Notes under the pieces: model-generated | Seen by the model: the letters and a program-made list of their open reading frames with translations, nothing else | Told to the model about the DNA's origin: nothing | Database searches by the model: none | Origin: Anas platyrhynchos | Taxonomy: Eukaryota > Chordata > Aves > Anseriformes > Anatidae | Direction of reading: 5' to 3' | Assembly: GCF_047663525.1 (NCBI RefSeq) | Contig: NC_092588.1 | Coordinates: 137,260,501 to 137,324,500, forward strand | DNA: 64,000 bases | Position numbers and translations under genes: made by a program | Shown here: piece by piece, positions 10,501 to 22,500 of the stretch | Layout of the letters: each line of letters opens with the position of its first letter | How positions within the stretch are numbered: the first letter of the stretch is position 1

Positions 10501-13500
10501 CTATGACTGAATATCACTATTTTTAAAAAAATTGAGTGCCTACTTTTTAGCTTGTTACTGACAGATATCAAAGGAAGTTGTAAGAAATTCACTTCCTGGA
10601 AAATACTTACTGGATGGCATCCAAGATGAGGACAAAGAAGAAACCAGTGGCAGAAAGGAAAAAATTATCTTATGCTGACCCACAATGATAGAAGAACGCT
10701 GCATTTTTGGACGTATGCATCTGTATGTCCAAAAAAAGGACTAAAGACAGGATAAAGAGGGTACAGAAAGACAGACAGACAGCAAAAGTTACAGTGCAGC
10801 AGATACAACAGTCAAGATGTGGGTATTAGTATTAAATATCACAAAAGTAAGAAGCAGAAGAATTATTTTAGAAAACAATTATTTTAAACCAATCTCCCTC
10901 TCTATCAATAATGAATTCTTAACAAACCTTTGTTTAGACTGAGTTTGTTTTTGACCAGAAGTCAGCTTCTTATCCACCTCAAATGGACTATAAGGTTTTG
11001 GAACACAGTAGTTCAGAACTGGAAAAGCAGTTAACTGCAGATAAAATGGGCGGTAGAGGCTGTATTGAGACAAAACAGATGCATTAGAACCATCAAAAAA
11101 CATCAGTTTATATTACAAACTACAGAAAGATTAAACATCTTTGAAAAAGTGTTTCTCTTTCAAATATGATGTATGCAAAACGTACATCAGGTGAATACCC
11201 TAGAGTAAGTAATTCCTTCCAATCCTGATACTTTTTCAAAACAGTCAAGTTTCTGTAACTGTCTCGCCCACTCCACCAGTATGGCTGTTATGCCTATGGA
11301 CTGTGGAGATTTGCGCAGCAGAATTTGAATAGAATCACACTTAGAAACATACCAGAACCAGTAAGTATACACTAGCACTCTGAGTAGAGTAAAAACATTT
11401 AAACAAACTGAATCATTTAGCTGCAGTGTTGATGTTCAAGTTAGGTGTAATTCCCCCCTTCCCCCCATGTTACTTCCATAAACTACCCAAGCAGAAGGAA
11501 ACTCAGCTAACCCAGAAAATGAAATAAAGACAGTTCAGTATCTTCTTCAACTTCTGAACTATTATTTGTGTTGCATAACCATCTAAGAAGCACAAACATT
11601 TAATAACATTATGTTGCATAAACATTTAGAAGTGTTTGAGGTTTTACTACAAGTTAGAGGGTTCATAATGGAATTGAAACTCACACATTTTTATATAAAT
11701 TTCTCTGTACTTGAAAATGTGTTTGTCCAGCTCTCCCAAATTATCCTAATTTCTCTCATACCTATTCTTAACCTCTTAACAGATTATAAGTTAAGACTAG
11801 GTTTAGAATCCACACCCCACATCCCCAGCCCCAATTCAGGAAAGTGTCAAAAAATCCAGAGCTTGTAAACATAAAGCAGAAGTCAGTTAAGAATGCAAAG
11901 ATGCAAAACATACTTTGCAGAACTGCACTTTGTTATATTTCATTCTTCTCTCAACTTCTGACAACCTCTTTCCTTACTGAGAAGATAAACCACAAGGTCT
12001 GATCAATTACGGGACCAGAAAGACACGAAAATTTAAAAGTCTGAAAGTACAAGACCTCATGCCACTACAGATATTGAAATTAGATTAACTGGGGTTTGTT
12101 TGTTTTTTAAATAAATGATTGAACAGGAAATTCAGTCTAATTTCAAGGAATGGTTTTAAGTATAATAACTTTCTTTACAGTCTCTCAAGATGAATTTTAT
12201 GGAGTTGAGATTGCAGGATTGGAATTTAATATTGAAAGTTTTATTAGCCTTTTAGGCTACATAATTTGGATCTAAAAAAAGACAGATAAAATGTTGAGGG
12301 TCGAAATTTCCAGGCTCCTTCCTTTTCGTTCATCTGACCCTTGGCAGAAAATAAACCAGAAGAAATCACTCTCGTGATCTACAAGCTGAAGCTAAACATT
12401 AACTTTCCACAGCCATTACCTATTGCAAACATTCCCTACTATCTCTCATCTCATTCAGTGGCTAAACACAGATTCACAGAGCATGCAGAGATGAAAAGTT
12501 TCTGTCTTATTGTAAGACATTATGTCTGGCATTTAAAGTCAGCAAGTCCAAGAATGCTGAAATCTGAAGGCCGCTTCCTTAAGACATACTTCCTAAGGGT
12601 TTCTGAATTACTCAGTTTGAGAATCGCGTTATTGAAAGAACACAGAAGACTTACCAACTCCTATCCTCCACCTTCACAAATGGATTTTTCAGTCTACCTG
12701 CTCAGGGAGGAGGGGGAAGGAAATGAAGATAAATAGTTTTCTTCATTCAGAATATTACTCTATTACCTGAACTGATAAGCAGGCATTATTTATTTTAAAA
12801 CTTATTTTGTACACATTTTGACAAACTCCTGAATTTTAAGAAGTTTTTCTGCAAGGTTTTTTTAGAGCTACAAATTAGAAAACAACTTTACACTTATCTG
12901 ATAATAACTACTACATTTTTAAGCGTTCAGCAGTTCCATGAAAACCTCTACATATACCAAAATACTTACTTCTTGACTTTTGGGTAGTAACTTGTTTTGC
13001 CTATTGGAAAAAAAAAAAAGGAGAAAGGAAGTATAAAATTCCTGTGAAACTTATTTTGTATCTTATCTCAAAATCTAGCTGTAGTTTATTGTTAACTTAC
13101 GAGGGTCTTCCTATGTTAATCGTGACCTGTGATGCACGTTGGTGACAAATTGTGCAGAAATCAGTCTGATCAGGACTTTGGAAATAGTCATATTTCCTAA
13201 AAAAATATTTAACTCTACACTGCAAAAACGAACGTTCTCATTCAGAGAACATTTTTCTAAAACAAACTAAAAGGCACAAAAAAGACCCCACTCAGGGAAA
13301 TTTACTCTTTCCTCCCCCAAAATACTTACCATAATTGAAAACAAGTTCTTAAATGTGGATAAGGTTTTTCCATAGTTTACAAATGCTAATTAACTACAAT
13401 CTGTAAAAAGTTACCAAAGCTGTAGATAGTAACATTCTCCAAACAAAAAAACCCTCATTTAAATGGATTAAAAACAGATAATGTTATTAGCAATGAAGGC

Positions 13501-16500
13501 TAAAATTAGAGTCTTTTGCTTTCAGAAAAGATTGATGTCTAAATTCAAGCATCAGCTTCTAACCATAATTGATTCTGGCAAAGGTACACAATTTTTTTTG
13601 TACTACTTGCAAAAACATACAAATATCACTGCACTATCTATGAAAACCAAGACAAATGATTTAGTAGAGGATTTCACGTGGCCTCAATAATTAGCTAATA
13701 TGTGTTATGTTGTTTTGGAATGCAATACTACGTAGCACATTTCCATTTTTATTTTTTTTTATTACAGACCCCTGCCTGGAACAGATAATTGTACAACTTC
13801 ACATGTGTAATTTAAATTACAAAGCAACTGCAGATGGACTGCAAACAGCTAAAACAGTTTCAATGTCTAAGCATATTATACACTACAGTTTGGAGAAATC
13901 AGGATTTTCACATGCCAATGGCATGTTATTGGCAGAATAGCTTGAAGATGGCTTATACTAGTTCTTCAAAAGACTAGGAAGGAAAAAAAGCAGTTGAGCA
14001 ACTGACAGATTGCCTAGAGACAGCTCCTTCAGGAAAACACAACTGTGATTTTTCAAAACAAATCAATCCAAAGGAAAGGGAAAAAAAATAAAGAGGAAAG
14101 TTCTAATCACTGTTTCACAGTGAAAATTACACAAGGCAATGTAACCACAACCTATGTTAGAATAAAACCAAGGTTCATTTTTTTTATTATTTCTAAAGCA
14201 GGGAGAAGAGAAATCTCAAGTTTTTCAGTACTTTTGTTTCTTAGATAACTATCTCAAGAACAAACATCTACACACTATGTAATGCTATTATGGAATTTAT
14301 TTTCGAATGCTGAAATGTATAGCATGAGCAAGACTTCGTTAAAATAAATACTACATACCGCAATGCTTACAAATTTTAATATGCTTGTGTTTTTTCATTT
14401 ATTTGAATAAACTTTCACAAATAGCAAAAACTCACTTACCACATCTTTCAAAGAACTGCCTGTGCTTTTAATTAGGTAGAGCTCTTTTTTCTTTTGTTCA
14501 ATGTAATGCTTAACATCTGGCAAAAAGAGGGAGAATATTTAGCTGAGTTTGTTTTTGTATATTTTAAGTTATTTGTCATTTGTAATATTTTGAATTCAAC
14601 AAAAGGATTAGCCAAGTCAATGTTGTAAGTTCAAGTTAGGTTTTATCAAACAAAAATATTTACCATCAATATGAAGGATCTTCACTCCCCAACTCAAAGC
14701 ATTGGACAATATACTACCAGAGGGAATTAATTCCTACAGACAAAAAACATTAATAATTTTAAGCTATACACAGTAGAATATATACAATAACTGTAATAAA
14801 TATACAACTTGTAATACGAACTGTCGTAATAAAGCTGAGATCAAATTTTAGACACTTTATTTGCTTCTTGCGAAAAGAGCATTTTCCTAAACTGACTTTT
14901 CCATCTCCACATCACTGCACTTCACCATTAAAGGATTATACTTAACCTTTCACAAAGCCAAGAGCGTTCTCTACCGGCATATTTTTTAATAGCTAGGATT
15001 TGAACATGAAATTGTATATTTGCTTCAATTTCACTAGCACTCCTTAAAAAATGTGAGCTATGTTAGCTATCTTGGTAATTTATACTAGTCATAAGATTCT
15101 GTAGGCTTTAAATTCTTCAGGAAGCATCCAGAAAACACAACTTGACTATTTTGCTGAGAACAATGCCTTGACCCTTGACTTCTGCTTGAACATTCCATGA
15201 GAGATCTCTGTCTTACAGGACTATCACTCTTACTAGTACTTGTTTTCCAGAACAGCAAGACCAACATTTATTGAATACAAATTTGAGAATTACTCCACTT
15301 ACCTGCTCTCTAATTGCTTTTTCAACTAAGGATTTTCCTCTGCTCATACGTACCTATATTACAACAGAAATACATTTGTAGCAAGTTAGAATTCGTATCA
15401 AAAAGCAAAAAGGTAAGGCAAGTTAAAATACATATTCATTAGCAAAAATGTAACTATAGTAATCTTCTCTTGTTTATTGTACAGCTATTTTTCATGAATT
15501 TGCATTTTTCTTACAAGGTTGGGGTTGATACAAGCAGGTGTGTGGTGGGGGAAGGACAGAAAATGAGGTTTCATCAGCTGGAGTTGTGCCAAATTTAGCT
15601 GAAGTGCGTAACAAGCTTCATGTAAAGCAGCAGAAAGTCAGATACTGTTGCAATAACACAATTCTCTAAGAAATAACTCAAAAAACCCTGACAATTCACA
15701 ATGTTCAATTTTAATTATATCCTTGAACTCTATCAAAGACTACTTCTGCAGATATTTGAAACAGCAATATCTCAGCAAACATTAATAGGCTACATTGCTA
15801 AAAAAAAAAATAGAATCATTAGATTTCATCCCAAGCCTGGACATACTGATTCAGTTGTTAAACATAATGATGGCAATGTTTAATTATAATTCAGTCATAA
15901 TATATTTGAACAGATTAGCTTGAGTTTAGTTTAGTTTAAAGCTTAACAAGATTGCCTCAAGTGGTTTAAAATTATGTTTGAACTGCTTAAAAGCAAAAGC
16001 CAAAAAAGTGTCCATCCAAGGAACTGTAACAATCTTCAGGAAACAAAATGGGAAAAAAATTGTAAGTGTATCTCATGAATTGTTCTTGATTTGTAGCATT
16101 ATTACTAAGAAACTTACTGTATCTATTGTCTTAAACGAATTTCCATCACGTCGATCTTTTCGGTTGCTAGGATGAGGTGAACTATTCCCTCCATTGCATG
16201 CAGATTCTGGGGTAGGAACTGGAGAAATCTGACCAAGAGTTGGTGCAAATTTTGCCTCCTTTTTATTAGATACCAGATAGCTGATATCTTTGCTGAGAAA
16301 ACTCTCCACTCTCTAAATATAAAGAAATAAAACATGCCATTATTTCAGGATAATAAATCAGTAACTCCTTGCTTTGCATACATTAAAAGATGACAAAGTT
16401 TCCAGATAAATCTAATAAATTAGTAAATAAATCTAATAGTAAGCTAAAAACCCACTAAATTAACAGGAAGATATTTTTCTAAATATCTATACAATTTCAA

Positions 16501-19500
16501 GTGAGCTGCAGTAGCACCTTACAAGTCACAAATTCCAATTTCATTTTTCTGATTTTGTAATCTCAATAAAAAAGATGCTTTGTTTCAATTATTACCATTC
16601 CTTGAACTATCTAGCTGTAATACTTCCCAAATGAAGAACTCAAACACCGTACTGAGAAATTACAGAATAATTCAAGGAAAAGAACATTTTACATAATTTT
16701 ATTTAACAGAAATTGCGAAGTGTTCAACTACATTCAAAGACATGAATATGCAAATGTAATTGACAGTTTGCAAAGAGATAAAATTCAATGATTTTTAGGA
16801 CCTACAGAATGATAATTTCAGGATAAATTACCATGTTGCACACCTACAGTATTCATAACCCTCCTCAGAAATGTAGAAGTCTTCAGTAGCTTCACAGTAT
16901 TTTCATTCTCAGCAAGATGTGTATTTTTTCCATGCTTATTCTCTCCTGTTTTGCTCTATCTTTCATTATCTATCATTGTGCAATTAACAATTTTATTTGG
17001 CTAATTATTTCTTGACAGTTTATGTAGCTTAAAATCTTTTTATCTTCTCCACTAATAATCAGTGTGGGAAGCACAAATTGCAGACACAGCAAGCCTCTGC
17101 CTTCTAATTCTGCTCTACATACTGTTTACAGAAATGGGACATACTGAGAGGGAGATATGCAGGGAGACTTTTCAGTGCACCCCACACAAACTACAAAGAA
17201 CCAGGTTGTTGATCTTCAAAGCACTGGGCCTAAATCTGAAAATTTAGGCATATATTCCTCCGAATAAAAAAAATAAAGTTATTTTCAACCTCTGACTTGT
17301 AACCTTGTTTACATATGAATTCTTATAATTCTGTTCTAAATACAAAAAAAGATAATGTGCTCTGGTTTAATGCTAAATGTAAAGATATGCATGTAACTAG
17401 AAATCATATTATTGCAATTTCTTGCCTGTGCTTTCAGACAGCACCCTGATTTACAAGTGTCAATTTCATACAACTGCTCAGCACTCCTTTAGGTTCAAAA
17501 AAGTATTAGCAAAACAACACTCAGAAGAGCTAACAACTTAAGCAAGTCCCTTTTTCTATTGTGGTTAAAGGACATTTTTATACTTTTATTGCCATGACTC
17601 TCTTAAACTAATTCAAAATATCCAACTTTAGAGTGGGCTAAGTGATTGCATTGCTTGTGTGTTACTATGTCATCCTGTACTTGTTTAAATCAAAGCATGT
17701 TTTCCATACAAAAGAGAGAATTAGGTAAAACGATGCTTAACAAGATGTTTACAGAATTTGTGATTTGAATATGAGTATTTAAAAGCATTCATTAACAAGC
17801 TCTGTGTGGAAAGTATTTATTGAAAAGCCTATTTAGATCAAACACTAAGACTGAAGATGCAAAAACCCAACTATGAAGTATTCCATGACTAATTACCACA
17901 AGTTCCCATCCCAGAAGCATTTTCATCTGCTTTGGCATAGGTATGATGAGGCACAGAGAAGTTGTAGCTTATAGAAGAATAAAAAAAAAAAATAGCTAAA
18001 CTGTATAAAAAGAAAAAAAGGGCAAAAAAACTCACATCTTTCAAGGGAAAGTAAAATACCAGTTGTCTCTCAAATTCTGTCATGTGGAAACTCACTAGCC
18101 CACAGATGAACCACGGCCAGGGCAGGGGTTACAGCAACTAAACACCAGGTTCCTACCTTTTAAACTCATTACTACTGCCATTTGTAACACAACACAAATA
18201 AGAGTCATGGAATCAGAATGGTTTGGGTTGTAAGGGACCTTTTAAAGATCATCTTGGCAGCCCCTCTGTGGTATCACAAATTTGAGCTCTTAGTAAGCAG
18301 CAAACTTCCCTAGAGAGACTGAACACCAAACATGTTTTTTGGTTCCTCTCAGCAAGGAACCTCCAATTACTAACACCTTACTTGCTTTTCTGGTGGCTCT
18401 GGTTCTTTGCACAGCTGGCCTTTCCTGGGTGTTGCCCGTTACTCACACTCTTCATTCTCCAGCCCCAGAGCACTGTATCTGTTACGTAGAGGCAAGAGGA
18501 AGATTCCTCTGCCTCCCGTGAGGGGAGGCAAGGGTCCGGTTTCCTTTGGCAGTGAGTTAGTCAAGTCCATCAGCTCAGGGTTAGCAGCAAGCTTACCTCC
18601 CCCTTGCACAGACGTAGGGCAGGGCTGTCGCTCAGCCTATGACAGCACACGATGCCACACATCCATCTCTCACATCAGTGCCCGGATACTGCGCTGCCTG
18701 TTAAGCTCCTCTTCTAACACAGCTACTTGCTCGAAGAATTCATCCAGATGGGCACACTTGCACCCACCACACCCACCACTGAAGTCCCACCCTAGGGGAA
18801 CTTTCAGATGCTGGAGGCTCCATGCAGCTCAGACTCAGGGCAGTTCTGTCTGTGCATTGGTGTCCCCAAAGGGAGATTGTAGTGCTTCCATCTGGTTTTT
18901 ACCTTCAGCCTAGCAGTTGCAACAGATGGACACCATTTTGTTTCAGTAAAATGCTGCCTCCTTTTGGTTCTCAGAAGAGAACAGGCTGCTTTCCAAAGGC
19001 ACCCTCCTGCACAACCTGCTGCACAACCTGCCTTGCCATGCCCTGGCTGATGTGCCATGTCCTCTTCACAGCACTCCTAGTCTGTAGAACTCCTTAAGGG
19101 TTGCTTTTTCTAGGCGTGGGAGTTGTTCTTGTGCATGCCAAGCCTGGTCAGCTGCTCTCACCAGAGCTGGGGGCTCGTGGCAGGTCTCTCTGCTACCCTG
19201 GGGTTTCCCCAGTTCAGGAAATTCACCCGTACACCGCAATCCATGGCTCTGCTGTGAAACATGCCAGCACCAGAGCTGATCAACTCAGCAAGTGACTGCT
19301 AGTTGACATTACAGAGCATTTAAATTTCCCCCTTTTGCTCCTTGCCACACCATCTTGCTCCTTGCCACTCTTGTAAGAATGTCACCAGAATGAGCTGAAA
19401 AAAGTTTTGTTCCTAAAGATGTGGTTTTCACAGCTGTGTGCTCGCAGCAGAAGGATGGGTACTCAAAAACACTAGGGTTAAATCCCAGAATGTAAGTGCA

Positions 19501-22500
19501 GCTATCTATACAAATCTTTTTGTTACAAAAGTCCCAGGCTGTCCTTGACATACTCCTTGTTATTTGCATGCAAATAAATGCCTTTAACAAAAAAATAAAA
19601 CAAAAAGAACACACAACCACCACCTACTTCTTACTTCATTGCACACAGTTTTGGTCCTGTCCTTAGAATATCCTCTCACTCTGCTCTTGTTTTCAGCTCA
19701 CATTGCAACCTTGATACTCGGAAGCTGATGTTCCTGCCGCCAGCTAATCTCCCAAATCCCAATGTCTCCCTCTAAATGCTTTTGGGCCCAGCAACCACAC
19801 AAAAGCTTTCTTCAGTTCTCCACAGCCTGCTCTGAATGCCAAGAAGGGTAGATACCTCCTCTCTCTTAGGTGACAGCTATTTCAGCACAGCTTTTATAAA
19901 GCTCTGCCTGTACTTACTTGAAAATAAGCAAAACCAACCTCACCACTCCATTTTTGTCTAAGTAGCCTCTAAATATAAAATGTATTAGAAACTTTTGAAA
20001 ATGCTGTCTTACGTATAAATTGATCAAATGCTTACAAAGTTCCATCAAGGAATCCAACTAAAGGACAAACTTAACAAATAACTTGTACCAAGCTAAAAGA
20101 ACACCAGGACCATCAAGAAAACTATGTTAAGACTTCTTAAAAACGTATGCAAAACACTTCCTCTATTCTATTTAGGTTCAGCTGAAAAGCTTGATTTATA
20201 ATGTGTAAACATGTGCCAAAATAGTTGGAAATTGCAGAAACATTTCACCTCAAACAATGAAACTTTAGACTTTTAGTAAACTTTAAGTACATTTATTTAG
20301 TAAACTTCTAAACAAATGAATCATCAACTGAAATCAAACCTGTATAATAAACTTTTGCTAAAGCTAGCAGAACAGCTTCTAGCAATAAAAAGCTCAACTT
20401 GTTAATAAGCTGTCCATATTGAAAATTTCAACAGTAAGGAAAGCGCTAAAAAAATAAAATCCTGTCACATTAAATGTAACATTAAAATTCAATAATAAAG
20501 AAAAGTCATCCAGGATGCTTTTTGCTTCATAAAAGGTCTGCTCATGAACTTACCCCTCCTAGTTCTTTGAGGTCCTTCCCTATTTTTTCAGAGATCACAT
20601 TTGATGGAATATCGAGGTAAAACACCTTCCCGGTGAGTGGTTTATATTTCAGTTTCTCTGGTTTTCCTACATCTTTTTTCACATTCTTCAAAGAAGATTT
20701 TGTCTTTTCTGTTTTTGCTTGCATTCCATCTGCTGCCAAAAGAAAAGGGAATTTAAACAGAATTGTATTTCTTTTTAAAAAGAAAAATTCCTAAATTACA
20801 GAAATGGACAAGGCAAGCATCCACGCAATACAGGACACTTTAAAAAAAAGCTAAATGTTAAACGTGTTATTATTTACGTTGTTTTTGACACACGTATAGC
20901 CCTTACAAGTTTTTCCCTAAAATCACATCTTAAAAAGGACTTTTTTTTATTTCAGTTGTTATACAGTGCCATCAATTTTCTCATCCAGGTCAAAAGACAA
21001 TGAGACCAGGTCAAAAGTCAAGGAAAAATCAAAAGTACAAGAGCTAGATCCTACTATTTATCTAATTTTTGAGCACCCAACTGAGATGCAGGAATACTAT
21101 GCTTAAAGTTCAGAATTTTATCTATGACTTTTTCTGCCCTAGCAAATCTTATTTTAAAACTAAGAGACCATATACAGCTATTAAACTGTGCTGATGATCT
21201 TTCCTGAAGCTCAACACAGAGCCTTTCACCCAAGCCTGCCAGAATAGATATTTAAGCAAATAAAAAATTCAGCCTGGGTAAGAAACAAGCCTTATTTCAC
21301 AAGAGAAATCTGAAGTATCACTCAGTAAACTGAATAGCAATCAAAAAATGGAAAAAGAAAAAAAACACCAAAAAAAAAAGATAAGAAACAAAATAAAATG
21401 GACAATTTTATTATGCCAGTTTTAACTCATGAATCACCCATAACTTAAATACCACATGCAGTTCTAAGAGGAAAAAAAGGTAACACCAAGTTAGGGAGAA
21501 AAAGCATAAGTATGAGGAAAGACTGTACATTAAGACTTTGTCAGTCTGAAGAAGAGTGAATTGGGGGAAATATAGCACAGATATACAAAATCAGAAAGAA
21601 CATAGAAATAATGGTTAAATAGCTTATTCCAGTACAAGAGCTACAGGGCACAACACAAAACTAGTAGTCAGATATAAAACGGAAAACAGGAATTGACAGT
21701 CTATGCAACGGGGCAAGCCTGCACAGCCTGCTGCCAAAGGACACTGTCAGTACCAAGATGTGATTCTGAAGGAAGGCTGCACAAATAGATGGAAGAGGAA
21801 TACTTTTTGAGGGATCCTAAATACATAAAAGTGAACTGTAATTCATGAAATTCCTGCAACTAAACACAGCTGGAAACTAAAATAGTATTATCATGGGAAA
21901 GTGATTGCACTCTCTGGTCCTACAAACATCCATTATATGAACTGATTTACAACCTGTGACGGAGAGGCGATCATCCAAGACTGGCATATCACTGGTTTTA
22001 TATGGTGGTTTCTTCCTCACTGCCCAATGCCCTACTCATTACTTCTCTTTTAGAGAAGTTCAAAATGGACAGAGGGTTGCTGCAGGAAGTGAGCAAGCAT
22101 CTTCTGGAGGCAAAAAGCCCACAGGGAGAACAGCCCCTGTGTTACTTATTCTTTCCCTCCCTGAAAGTGTCTCTAGCAGGGAGAGGGAGCAGAACAACAA
22201 CTGGTGCTGCTATGTTCTCTAAGTTATGGTTACAAACATGCAAAAATGAAGCAGGAATAGCAGTCAGTTTAGTAAAATCCAGGAGACCAAGAGAAACAGG
22301 AAGCATGGAGACTCCGGACAGTGCAACTGATTTAGAAGCTAAACAAAAAAGAAGGCTGAAATGTTGGGTCAGAGATGAGCTGAGCGCAAGCGAAATTCCA
22401 TAGGGATCAGATGTTGTGTTCTACCCTGCACACACGAGCAACAACCCAGGGCAGCGCTGAAAACTTAACGCACTGAATATTGTAATTTTTATTGGAAAAC

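Noticed and set aside
12341-12736. 131-codon plus-strand open frame
   Set aside because: It lies antisense over DBF4 exon 8 and intron 8, has no domain and no splice or promoter context.
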